From assembly GCA_031411575.1 (NCBI GenBank), contig JANOBJ010000343.1, positions 1 to 15,527 of the forward strand: a stretch of 15,527 nucleotides of DNA, given 5' to 3'. A program made the position numbers and the translations under genes. This document shows, piece by piece, positions 7,099 to 13,657 of this stretch (its first letter is position 1; every line of letters starts with the position of its first letter). The notes below the pieces were generated by a model that was given only the letters and a program-made list of their open reading frames with translations, did no database searches and was not told the origin of the DNA. Source of the DNA: JANOBJ01 sp031411575 (GTDB lineage Bacteria > Pseudomonadota > Gammaproteobacteria > Burkholderiales > Burkholderiaceae_C).

Positions 7099-8316
7099 GT
7101 GAGCACCGCCGGGCCGCCCCAAGGTGCGAAGGCCCCCTTGGGGGGCAGCGCCGCACACGAAGTGAGCAAGCGCGGGGGCGTGATCGCCACCGCCGGGCCG
7201 CCCCAAGGTGCGAAGGCCCCCTTGGGGGGCAGGGACTCGATCGCGCGGGAGGGAGGTTTCGCCGCCGGGCCGCCCCAAGGCGAAACGCCGCCCCCTCGGG
7301 GGGCAGCGACCCGCGCAGCGGCGGAGCGTGGGGGCAAGGTCCTTCGGCGTCCCGTGCATGGGGTGCTGTTGCTGGACAAGCCGTATGGCCTTTCCAGCAA
7401 CGACGCCCTGCAGAAAGCCAAGTGGCTGCTGCGGGCGGAAAAGGCCGGCCACACCGGTACGCTGGACCCGCTCGCCACCGGCGTGTTGCCGCTGTGTTTC
7501 GGCGCGGCCACCAAATTCAGCCAGCTGCACCTGGACGCTGACAAATCCTACGAGGCGATCGCCCGGCTGGGCATCAAGACGTCCACCGGCGATGCAGAGG
7601 GCGACGTCATCGCCGAGCGGCCGGTGGCGGTCACGCCGCAGATGCTCGCTGAGGTCGCGCAGCGCTTCTCCGGGCGCATTCGCCAGGTGCCGCCGATGCA
7701 CAGTGCGCTCAAGAAAGACGGCAAGGCGCTGTACGAGTACGCGCGCGCCGGCATCGAGATCGAGCGAGAAGCCCGTGAAATCGAAATTTATACGTTAAAT
7801 GTGTCTGAGGTCCCCGCCAGTGGGTCATTTGTTGCTATTAAAATAGTAGTAAAATGCAGCAAGGGAACCTACATCCGGACGCTGGGCGAAGACATCGGTG
7901 AAGCCCTGGGTTGCGGCGCACACCTGACGGCGCTGCGCCGTGTGGCTACCGGTGATTTCACGCAGGCGCAATGCGTCACGCTGGAGCAGCTGGAAGCGAT
8001 GGACGAGCCCGCACGCAGGGCGTGCCTGCTGCCGGTGGTGTCGCTGCTGCCCGATCACACGCGTGTCACGCTCGACGCCGAGAATGCCGGTCGGTTCCTG
8101 AGTGGCGTGCGCCGCCGCGGCGACTGGCCCGACGCCGATCACGTGGCGGTGTTTGGCCCGTCGACAGACCCAGGACTGGCGTTGCCAACGCTGCTAGGCA
8201 CGGCCCATGTCAAGGCGGGCGAATTGATTCCGGGGCGGCTGCTGAGCCCCATCGAAATACAGCAAAACCTGCAAGGGCCATCGCCCGAGCTTCTAGAGAG
8301 CGAAACCGCGCCATGA
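7099..8316 (+). CDS. truB: tRNA pseudouridine(55) synthase TruB with repeat-derived N-terminal extension
   Basis: TruB converts U55 in the T-loop of tRNAs to pseudouridine. The conserved enzyme begins at residue 86 (VHGVLLLDKPYGLSSNDALQ); the catalytic Asp is D123 in GHTGTLDPLATG, and CSKGTYIRTLGEDIGEALGC follows. The start I chose is GTG 7099, one base after rbfA, because GAGG (7089-7092) lies 6 nt upstream. Codons 3-80 or so then run through three REP-like repeats that stay in frame and read as a Gly/Pro/Ala-rich, probably disordered segment with GPPQG three times. Family members are about 300-320 residues; this frame gives 405. No in-frame ATG exists before the domain, and GTG 7354 (Val86) is the main alternative start. 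An AT-rich palindrome lies at 7832-7852. The stop overlaps the typA start by ATGA. Confidence 0.93.
   Translation: MSTAGPPQGAKAPLGGSAAHEVSKRGGVIATAGPPQGAKAPLGGRDSIAREGGFAAGPPQGETPPPRGAATRAAAERGGKVLRRPVHGVLLLDKPYGLSSNDALQKAKWLLRAEKAGHTGTLDPLATGVLPLCFGAATKFSQLHLDADKSYEAIARLGIKTSTGDAEGDVIAERPVAVTPQMLAEVAQRFSGRIRQVPPMHSALKKDGKALYEYARAGIEIEREAREIEIYTLNVSEVPASGSFVAIKIVVKCSKGTYIRTLGEDIGEALGCGAHLTALRRVATGDFTQAQCVTLEQLEAMDEPARRACLLPVVSLLPDHTRVTLDAENAGRFLSGVRRRGDWPDADHVAVFGPSTDPGLALPTLLGTAHVKAGELIPGRLLSPIEIQQNLQGPSPELLESETAP
7104..7148 (+). repeat. REP-like palindromic repeat, copy 1
   Basis: This 45-nt unit is identical, by direct comparison, to 7188-7232. It contains the inverted repeat CCCCAAGG (7117-7124) and CCTTGGGG (7136-7143), an 8-bp stem with an 11-nt loop. 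A GC-rich tail follows (7149-7180) that resembles the tail of copy 3. I recall such elements as common between genes in Comamonadaceae; here it lies just after the truB start codon and encodes TAGPPQGAKAPLGG. Confidence 0.9.
7188..7232 (+). repeat. REP-like palindromic repeat, copy 2
   Basis: It is an exact 45-nt copy of 7104-7148, shifted by 84 nt (28 codons), so it keeps the truB frame and encodes the same peptide. It has the same CCCCAAGG/CCTTGGGG stem. The sequence on both sides differs from copy 1, which fits separate insertion or a partial duplication. Confidence 0.9.
7261..7308 (+). repeat. REP-like palindromic repeat, diverged copy 3
   Basis: It shares GCCGGGCCGCCCCAAGG (7264-7280) with copies 1 and 2, then diverges in the loop, and resumes with a C-run, TCGG and GGGGCAGCG. 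It is offset from copy 2 by 72 nt (24 codons), again in frame. The following GC-rich tail (7309-7335, ending GTGGGGGC) resembles the part after copy 1. It reads AAGPPQGETPPPRG in the truB frame. Confidence 0.8.
7832..7852 (+). repeat. AT-rich palindromic element inside truB
   Basis: A 21-nt AT-rich island beginning TTGCTATTAAAATAGTAG stands out in a GC-rich gene. It contains CTATT-AA-AATAG. It matches the reverse complement of 11782-11802 at 17 of 21 positions. It is translated in frame as part of VAIKIVVK and brings rare codons (ATA, GTA, GTA). The frame is kept and the conserved CSKGTYIRT motif follows at once. Confidence 0.75.
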
Positions 8317-10139
8317 GCAACAAACTAATCCGAAACATCGCCATCATCGCCCACGTGGACCATGGCAAGACCACCATGGTCGACCAGTTGCTGCGCCAGT
8401 CCGGCACCTTTGCCGAGCACGAAAAAGTGGTGGACACCGTGATGGACAACAACGCCATCGAAAAAGAGCGTGGCATCACCATCCTGGCCAAGAACTGCGC
8501 GGTAACCTGGGAAGGCACGCACATCAACATCGTCGACACGCCCGGCCACGCCGACTTCGGCGGTGAAGTCGAGCGCGCCCTGAGCATGGTCGACGGCGTG
8601 GTGCTGTTGATCGACGCGCAAGAAGGCCCGATGCCCCAGACCCGCTTTGTGACCAAGAAGGCGCTGGCCCTGGGTCTGAAGCCCATCCTGGTGGTGAACA
8701 AGGTGGACAAGCCCGGCGCCCGCCCCGATTACGTGGTCAACGCCGCTTTCGACCTGTTCGACAAGCTGGGCGCTACCGATGAACAGCTCGATTTCCCTGT
8801 GGTCTATGCCTCGGGTATCAATGGCTGGTCGTCGCTGGAGGAGGGCGCGCAGGGTGAGCAGTGGGGCCCCGACATGTCGGCCCTGTTCAACACCATCCTC
8901 AAGCACGTGCCGGCCGAGCGGGGCGATCCCGCTGCGCCGCTGCAGCTGCAGATTTCAGCGCTTGATTTTTCGACCTTTGTCGGGCGCATTGGCGTCGGCC
9001 GCATCAGCCAGGGCACGATCAAGCCCATGATGGATGTGGTGGTGATGGAGGGGCCCGACGGCAAGGCGGTCAAGGGTCGTGTCAACCAGGTGCTGACGTT
9101 CCAGGGCCTCGAACGCGTGCAGGCCACGGAAGCCGGGCCGGGTGAGATTGTGCTGATCAACGGCCTGACCGAGATCGGCATTGGCGTCACGATCACCGAC
9201 CCTGCCAACCCGGCGCCGTTGCCCATGCTCAAAGTCGATGAGCCATCGCTCACCATGAACTTCTGCGTCAACACCAGCCCGCTGGCGGGTCGCGAAGGCA
9301 AGTACGTCACCAGCCGCCAGATCTGGGACCGCCTGCAAAAGGAGCTGCAGCACAACGTGGCCCTGCGCGTGAAGGAAACCGGCGAAGAAGGCATTTTTGA
9401 AGTCATGGGTCGCGGCGAACTGCACCTGACCATCCTGCTGGAAAACATGCGCCGCGAGGGCTATGAACTGGCGGTGTCCAAGCCCCGCGTGGTGATGAAG
9501 GAAGTCAACGGCGAGAAGCACGAGCCGATCGAGATGGTGACCGCCGACATCGAAGAGCAGCACCAGGGCGGCGTGATGCAGGCCCTGGGCGAGCGCAAGG
9601 GCGAACTGTTCAACATGGAACCGGACGGCCGTGGCCGTGTGCGCCTCGAATACCGCATCCCGGCGCGTGGCCTGATCGGCTTCACCAATGAGTTCCTGAA
9701 CCTGACGCGCGGCTCCGGCCTGATCTCCAACATTTTCGACCGCTACGAGCTGCACAAGGGCGATATCGGCAGCCGCAAGAACGGTGTGCTGATCTCCATG
9801 GACGACGGTGAAATCTTCACCTACGCCCTGGGCAAGCTGGATGACCGCGGCCGCATGTTCGTGCGCGCCAATGATCCGGTGTACGAGGGCATGATCGTGG
9901 GCATCCACAACCGTGACAACGACCTGGTGGTCAATGCCACGCGCACCAAGCAGCTGACCAACTTCCGCGTCTCGGGCAAGGAAGATGCGATCAAGATCAC
10001 GCCGCCGGTGGAACTGACGCTGGAGTACGGCGTCGAGTTCATCGAAGACGACGAACTGGTCGAGATCACCCCGAAATCCATTCGACTGCGCAAGCGCCAC
10101 CTCAAGGAGCACGAGCGCAAGCGCGCATCACGCGAATGA
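8313..10139 (+). CDS. typA: Ribosome-associated GTPase TypA/BipA
   Basis: TypA (BipA) is a translational GTPase related to EF-G and LepA that aids 50S assembly and stress adaptation. It has 608 residues, the usual length. GTPase motifs are intact: P-loop AHVDHGKTT (13-21), switch I RGITI (53-57), DTPGH (75-79) and NKVD (129-132). Domain II, two alpha/beta domains (for example EGIFEVMGRGELHLTILLEN) and the BipA-specific C-terminal part (GLIGFTNEFLNLTRGSGLIS, then IRLRKRHLKEHERKRA) follow. The start is ATG 8313, which overlaps the truB stop as ATGA and gives the standard MSNKLIRNIAIIAHVDHGKT; the frame is open further upstream but that part is truB in another frame. GAGAG (8296-8300) is a weak ribosome site 12 nt away, so coupled translation is likely. 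Confidence 0.97.
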   Translation: MSNKLIRNIAIIAHVDHGKTTMVDQLLRQSGTFAEHEKVVDTVMDNNAIEKERGITILAKNCAVTWEGTHINIVDTPGHADFGGEVERALSMVDGVVLLIDAQEGPMPQTRFVTKKALALGLKPILVVNKVDKPGARPDYVVNAAFDLFDKLGATDEQLDFPVVYASGINGWSSLEEGAQGEQWGPDMSALFNTILKHVPAERGDPAAPLQLQISALDFSTFVGRIGVGRISQGTIKPMMDVVVMEGPDGKAVKGRVNQVLTFQGLERVQATEAGPGEIVLINGLTEIGIGVTITDPANPAPLPMLKVDEPSLTMNFCVNTSPLAGREGKYVTSRQIWDRLQKELQHNVALRVKETGEEGIFEVMGRGELHLTILLENMRREGYELAVSKPRVVMKEVNGEKHEPIEMVTADIEEQHQGGVMQALGERKGELFNMEPDGRGRVRLEYRIPARGLIGFTNEFLNLTRGSGLISNIFDRYELHKGDIGSRKNGVLISMDDGEIFTYALGKLDDRGRMFVRANDPVYEGMIVGIHNRDNDLVVNATRTKQLTNFRVSGKEDAIKITPPVELTLEYGVEFIEDDELVEITPKSIRLRKRHLKEHERKRASRE

Positions 10140-11119
10140 CCTCCCTGAAGCAGCCTCAGGCTGCCTCTCCACCAGCGGAGCGCCACCCCCGGTCCGGCGA
10201 CGCCGGTCCAACGGTGGCCCACGGCTTGACCCATACGCAGGCGGTGCTGTTGATGGTGGCGGTCACCCTGATGTGGTCCATCGCCGGGGTCGTCACCCGC
10301 CAGCTGGAGCACGCGCGCAGCTTTGAAGTGACCTTCTGGCGCAGCTTCTTCACGGTGGTCTCGCTGCTGGTCATCCTGCCCGCCTGGCAGGGCCTAAGCG
10401 TGTTTCGCGCCATGCATTGGCGCAGCCGCTACTTCTGGCTCTCCGGCCTGTGCTGGAGCGTGATGTTCACCGCCTTCATGGTGGCGCTGACGCTGACCAG
10501 CGTGGGCAACGTGCTGGTAACCATGTCGGTCGGCCCCTTGCTGACGGCGCTGCTGGCGCGTGTGTTCATCGGCCATCGACTGCCCCTGCGAACCTGGGTG
10601 GCGATCGGGGTGGCCGGCTTGGGTATTGGCTACATGTTTGGCACGCAGTTGAGCCTGGGTGACAGTGGCGGCGGTGGCAGTGTTTTGGCCGGTTCATTGG
10701 TCGCGCTGTGCGTGCCGATCGCGGGCGCTGTCCAGTGGACGATCGTGCAGCGTAGCCAGGCGCATGGCGAGCAGATTGATCTGGTGCCGTCGGTGCTGGT
10801 GGGGGCGGTCATCTCGACGCTGGTGACGCTGCCGCTGGCGTTTCCGCTGGCGGCATCGGCCACTGACATCGCCTGGCTGGGCCTGCTGGGCCTGGTGCAG
10901 CTGGCGATTCCGTGCACGCTGTCGGTCATTTGCGCGCGGGTGCTGAAAGCGCCCGAGGTATCGCTGCTGGCCCTGCTGGAGGTGATCTTCGGGATTGGGC
11001 TGGCGTGGGCTATTGCCAATGAGGCGCCGGGATCAACGGTGCTGGTGGGCGGCGCCTTGGTGATCGGCTCGTTGCTGGTCAACGAACTGCTTGGCTGGCG
11101 CGCCCGACAAGGAAACTGA
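10136..11119 (+). CDS. EamA/DMT-superfamily membrane transporter
   Basis: This is an inner-membrane protein of the drug/metabolite transporter superfamily with two EamA repeats. The 327 residues begin with about 30 polar residues and then show about ten hydrophobic segments, the first around 35-55 (AVLLMVAVTLMWSIAGVVTR) and the last around 290-318. Typical EamA traits are the WSIAGVVTR end of helix 1, FWRSFFTVVSLL in helix 2, and a late APEVSLLALLEVIFGIGLAW segment. ATG 10136 overlaps the typA stop as ATGA; no good Shine-Dalgarno is close, so coupling to typA is likely. The stop is one base before the next gene. The substrate cannot be told from sequence; relatives export amino acids or other metabolites. 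Confidence 0.88.
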   Translation: MTSLKQPQAASPPAERHPRSGDAGPTVAHGLTHTQAVLLMVAVTLMWSIAGVVTRQLEHARSFEVTFWRSFFTVVSLLVILPAWQGLSVFRAMHWRSRYFWLSGLCWSVMFTAFMVALTLTSVGNVLVTMSVGPLLTALLARVFIGHRLPLRTWVAIGVAGLGIGYMFGTQLSLGDSGGGGSVLAGSLVALCVPIAGAVQWTIVQRSQAHGEQIDLVPSVLVGAVISTLVTLPLAFPLAASATDIAWLGLLGLVQLAIPCTLSVICARVLKAPEVSLLALLEVIFGIGLAWAIANEAPGSTVLVGGALVIGSLLVNELLGWRARQGN

Positions 11120-11120
11120 C

Positions 11121-12224
11121 ATGAACCACGTCATCGCTGAACGCCAGGGCCGGATGGGCCTGGTCACACTGAACCGGCCCAAGGCGCTGAATGCCTTGTC
11201 GCTGGACATGATCCGCGATCTGACCGCCGCGCTGCTGGCGTGGCAGGGCGATCCCCAGGTGCTGGCGGTCGCGGTGCGCGGCATGGGCAAGGCCGCCGCG
11301 GCGGGTAGCGAAGACGCGCCGTTCGGCGCCTTCTGTGCCGGCGGCGACATCCGTTTTTTCCACCAGGCGGCTTTGGCCGGCAACCCCGAGCTGGAAGACT
11401 TCTTCACCGAAGAGTACACCCTCAATCATCTGGTCCACACCTATCCCAAGCCCGTCATCGCCTTCATGGATGGGGTGGTGATGGGTGGCGGCATGGGTAT
11501 TGCGCAGGGCGCGAGCCAACGTGTGGCGACCGAGCGCACCCGGATGGCGATGCCCGAGACACTCATCGGCCTGTTTCCCGACGTGGGCGGCGGTTACTTC
11601 CTGAGCCGCTGCCCGGGCCGGACCGGCGAATACCTGGCGCTGACGGGCCACGTGATGGGCGGGCGCGACGCCATCGCCGCCGGATTGGCCGACGGTTTCG
11701 TCGAATCGACCCACCTGGCCGTGCTGTGGGACACGCTGGCAGTCACGCCGTTCGAATCGGGTGCGGCGGTTGAGCACTGGATTGCTACTAAATTCATAGC
11801 AAACTATGACCATCCGACGGCGACATCAGGGCGATTTGACCATTATTTTGGTCTGGAGAGCGTGTCTGCGATCGTGTCCGCGCTGGAGGCTGCCGACGAC
11901 GATTGGGCCAGGGAAACGGCAGCCGCCTTGCGCAAACGTTCGCCATTGATGCTGCACGTGGTGCTGGAGCAGATTCGCCGCGCCCGCAACATGGGCCTGG
12001 CGGATGACCTGCGCATGGAGCGCGATCTGGTGCGGCACTGCTTTCACCTGCGACCGATTGCTGCCAGCGAGACGGTGGAAGGCATTCGCGCCCTGGCGGT
12101 GGACAAAGACCATGCCCCGCGCTGGAACCCCGCGCGCATCGAAGACGTGACGCCCGAGATGGTGAAGCCGTTCTTCGAATCACCGTGGCCGGCCCATGCT
12201 CACCCCCTGCGCGCGCTGACCTGA
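11121..12224 (+). CDS. 3-hydroxyisobutyryl-CoA hydrolase-like enoyl-CoA hydratase/isomerase family protein
   Basis: This 367-residue crotonase-fold protein belongs to the ECH_2/HIBCH branch, which hydrolyses 3-hydroxyisobutyryl-CoA in valine breakdown. The oxyanion-hole regions are FCAGGDIR (71-78) and MGGGMGIAQG (120-129). The HIBCH-type active-site segment MPETLIGLFPDVGGGYFLSR includes Glu145 and Asp153. Length (350-390 in the branch, about 260 in plain hydratases) and the C-terminal PRWNPARIEDVTPEMVKPFF support HIBCH over a simple hydratase. ATG 11121 has AAGGAAA (11109-11115) upstream; an in-frame TTG at 11091 lies inside the previous gene. It follows the permease by one base, so the two are probably co-transcribed. 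A short AT-rich palindrome interrupts the usual base composition at 11782-11802. Exact substrate is inferred. Confidence 0.88.
   Translation: MNHVIAERQGRMGLVTLNRPKALNALSLDMIRDLTAALLAWQGDPQVLAVAVRGMGKAAAAGSEDAPFGAFCAGGDIRFFHQAALAGNPELEDFFTEEYTLNHLVHTYPKPVIAFMDGVVMGGGMGIAQGASQRVATERTRMAMPETLIGLFPDVGGGYFLSRCPGRTGEYLALTGHVMGGRDAIAAGLADGFVESTHLAVLWDTLAVTPFESGAAVEHWIATKFIANYDHPTATSGRFDHYFGLESVSAIVSALEAADDDWARETAAALRKRSPLMLHVVLEQIRRARNMGLADDLRMERDLVRHCFHLRPIAASETVEGIRALAVDKDHAPRWNPARIEDVTPEMVKPFFESPWPAHAHPLRALT
11782..11802 (+). repeat. AT-rich palindromic element inside the CoA hydrolase gene
   Basis: The 21-nt element has perfect 6-bp arms, TTGCTA (11782-11787) and TAGCAA (11797-11802), around a 9-nt centre. 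Its reverse complement matches 7832-7852 in truB at 17 of 21 positions. It is read in frame as part of WIATKFIANY and includes the rare codon ATA. Being inverted relative to the truB copy, it points to a dispersed element, not chance codon use. Confidence 0.75.
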
Positions 12225-12253
12225 CAGGAGGCGGCGCCAGCCGCTTCGGGGGG
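12225..12253. other. Short convergent spacer with a small hairpin
   Basis: Only 29 nt separate the stops of the CoA hydrolase gene and smpB. A 5-bp stem, GCGGC (12231-12235) and GCCGC (12240-12244), closes a GCCA loop. There is no T-run on either strand, so it is at best a weak shared terminator, and the two transcripts probably overlap. Confidence 0.25.
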
Positions 12254-12727
12254 TCAACGACTCCGGCTCTTCATCGCGCGCTCGACCTCACGTTTGCCTT
12301 CCCGGTCCTTGATGGTGTCACGCTTGTCGTGCTCGGCCTTGCCCTTGGCCAGCGCGATCTCGCACTTCACGCAGCCGTTCTTCCAGTGCAGGTTCAGCGG
12401 CACCAGCGTGTACCCCTTTTGCTCCACCTTGCCGATCAGGCGCTTGATCTCGTCCTTCTTCAGGAGCAGCTTCTTGGTCCGCACGGCGTCCGGATTGACA
12501 TGGGTGGAAGCGGTGTTCAACGGGTTGATCTGGCAGCCCAGCACCCACAGCTCGCCGTTGCGGATCACCACGTAGCCGTCGGTCAGCTGCACCTTGCCCT
12601 CGCGCAGTGCCTTGACTTCCCAGCCCTGCAGCACCATGCCTGCCTCGAAGCGCTCTTCGAAGAAATAGTTGAACGCGGCTTTTTTGTTGTCCGCGATGCG
12701 GGCGGGAGAATCGGTGGATTTGGCCAT
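12254..12727 (-). CDS. smpB: SsrA-binding protein SmpB
   Basis: SmpB binds tmRNA and delivers it to stalled ribosomes for trans-translation. The 157 residues cover the whole family: a KKAAFNYFFEERFEAGMVLQ start, the tmRNA-binding barrel with GWEVKALREGKVQL and YVVIRNGELWVLG, the KKDEIKRLIGKVEQKGYTLV segment, and the basic C-terminal tail KRDTIKDREGKREVERAMK that reads the empty mRNA channel. The start is ATG at 12727 on the minus strand, with only a weak AAGA-like ribosome site before it. It converges on the CoA hydrolase gene with 29 nt between the stops and is divergent from ratA, an arrangement also seen in E. coli. The tmRNA gene itself is not in this window. Confidence 0.97.
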   Translation of the reverse strand: MAKSTDSPARIADNKKAAFNYFFEERFEAGMVLQGWEVKALREGKVQLTDGYVVIRNGELWVLGCQINPLNTASTHVNPDAVRTKKLLLKKDEIKRLIGKVEQKGYTLVPLNLHWKNGCVKCEIALAKGKAEHDKRDTIKDREGKREVERAMKSRSR

Positions 12728-12770
12728 GGTCTTGTAGTTGAGGCTGCGCCGGCAGGATAAAAGGCCTCAA

Positions 12771-12795
12771 TACAATTGCGCCCCGGCGATATGAT
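12771..12795 (+). promoter_or_regulatory. Candidate -10 elements upstream of ratA
   Basis: The 114-nt gap between divergent smpB and ratA contains TACAAT (12771-12776) and TATGAT (12790-12795), both near -10 consensus on the plus strand. Neither has a convincing -35 box at 16-18 nt, so the assignment is weak. A promoter for smpB on the other strand must also lie here or nearby, but I could not pick one. Confidence 0.35.
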
Positions 12796-12841
12796 TTTAT
12801 GGCCTCGCCGCCTGCCGCCTCACGGGAACCTCCCCAAGCTC

Positions 12842-13282
12842 ATGAAAACCGTCCACAAATCCGTCCTGATCTGGTACAGCGCGCCCGAAATGTTCGCGCT
12901 GGTCACGGATGTGGCGAAGTACCCGGATTTCCTGCCCTGGTGCGACCATGCCAATGTGATGGCGACTGACGACGGTGGCATGACGGCCGAGGTGGGCATC
13001 GCATTCGGCGGTATCCGCCAGACCTTCACCACGCGCAACGACCACTTGCCAGGTCCGAAGGTCGCGATGAAATTGATCAGCGGACCGTTCTCCCGCCTGG
13101 ATGGCCAGTGGAACTTTGTGCCCCTGGGCGATGCCAGCCAGCGCGCCTGCCGGGTGGAACTCAAGCTCAACTACGGGTTTGACAGCGCCACGCTTGCGGC
13201 ACTGGTCGGCCCGGTTTTCGACCGAATCGCCGGCAGCCTGGTCGATGCGTTTGTCAAGCGGGCCGAGCAGGTGTATGGCTGA
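12842..13282 (+). CDS. ratA: RatA/COQ10-like START-domain protein
   Basis: This is the type II toxin-antitoxin family protein RatA, which is also a COQ10-like START-domain protein. It was reported in E. coli to block 70S formation, while the family fold binds ubiquinone-like lipids. The 146 residues include the family signature YPDFLPWC (27-34) and the C-terminal DSATLAALVGPVFDRIAGSL helix. ATG 12842 gives the normal start MKTVHKSVLI; the frame is open back to 12776 but that part shows no similarity I recognise. The ribosome site is weak. It overlaps the next gene by 8 nt, forming the ratA-ratB (rnfH) pair divergent from smpB, a conserved neighbourhood. Which of the two proposed roles applies here cannot be told. 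Confidence 0.93.
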   Translation: MKTVHKSVLIWYSAPEMFALVTDVAKYPDFLPWCDHANVMATDDGGMTAEVGIAFGGIRQTFTTRNDHLPGPKVAMKLISGPFSRLDGQWNFVPLGDASQRACRVELKLNYGFDSATLAALVGPVFDRIAGSLVDAFVKRAEQVYG

Positions 13283-13622
13283 CTCGGCGATGCTGCGCGT
13301 GACCGTGGTGGTTTCGCCCGGGCCGCGTGCAGTGGATGAGCGGGAACTGCTGCTGCCAGCCGGCGCCACGGTCGAGCAGGCGATCCGGGCCAGCGGATTG
13401 CTGGAAGTACACCCGACCATCGATTTACAGGCCGCCGGGGTGGGCATCTGGGGGCGTAAAGCCGGCCTGGGCACGTTGCTGCGAGACCGGGACAGGGTGG
13501 AGATCTACCGGCCCCTGCAGGTGGACCCGAAAGTCGCTCGGCGCGAACGCTTCAAGCGGCAGGGCACGCGAGGTACGGGGTTGTTTTCAAAGCCACGCCA
13601 AGGCGGCAAGCCAGGGTACTGA
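13275..13622 (+). CDS. rnfH: RnfH family protein (UPF0125, RatB)
   Basis: RnfH proteins are small ubiquitin-like beta-grasp proteins of uncertain role, found beside rnf electron-transport genes or beside ratA. The 115 residues show the family pattern: LRVTVVVSPGP strand, ELLLPAGATVEQAIRASGLL, then GVGIWGRKAGLGTLLRDRDR and VEIYRPLQVDPKVARRERF. The conserved core ends near residue 96; a basic Gly/Arg-rich tail (GTRGTGLFSKPRQGGKPGY) follows, which is longer than in the E. coli protein. ATG 13275 overlaps ratA by 8 nt with AGCAGG just upstream; ATG 13290 is an alternative that would begin at MLRVTVVV. Coupled translation with ratA is likely. No rnf genes are in the window. Confidence 0.92.
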   Translation: MADSAMLRVTVVVSPGPRAVDERELLLPAGATVEQAIRASGLLEVHPTIDLQAAGVGIWGRKAGLGTLLRDRDRVEIYRPLQVDPKVARRERFKRQGTRGTGLFSKPRQGGKPGY

Positions 13623-13636
13623 GTCTGATCAGCCAG

Positions 13637-13652
13637 TTGGGGCAACCCCCAA
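13637..13652. terminator. Possible weak bidirectional hairpin between rnfH and the DUF4124 gene
   Basis: TTGGGG (13637-13642) pairs with CCCCAA (13647-13652) around a CAAC loop, in the 35-nt gap between convergent stops. No T-run follows on either strand, so terminator function is uncertain. Confidence 0.3.
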
Positions 13653-13657
13653 TGCCG

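Noticed and set aside
7104..7308. CRISPR array in the repeat cluster before truB
   Set aside because: There are only three units, the third diverged, with unequal spacing and internal palindromes typical of REP elements; no cas genes are present.
7971..8312. Upstream extension of the typA frame inside truB
   Set aside because: The open frame is real but overlaps the truB C-terminus in another phase. ATG 8313 gives the standard TypA N-terminus and exact family length.
10150..10215. Possible degenerate REP-like sequence at the start of the permease gene
   Set aside because: There is some likeness to the repeat tails (AGCGGAGCGCCACCCCC) but no matching palindrome core, so the link is not supported.
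12185..12760. A 191-codon plus-strand frame over smpB
   Set aside because: smpB on the minus strand is unmistakable; the plus-strand frame has no family pattern or ribosome site.
12776..12841. Longer ratA start upstream of ATG 12842
   Set aside because: The added residues are not family-like and the segment carries the probable promoter elements.
13101..13274. Longer rnfH frame starting inside ratA
   Set aside because: It overlaps ratA in another phase; the RnfH family begins at or after the ATG at 13275.
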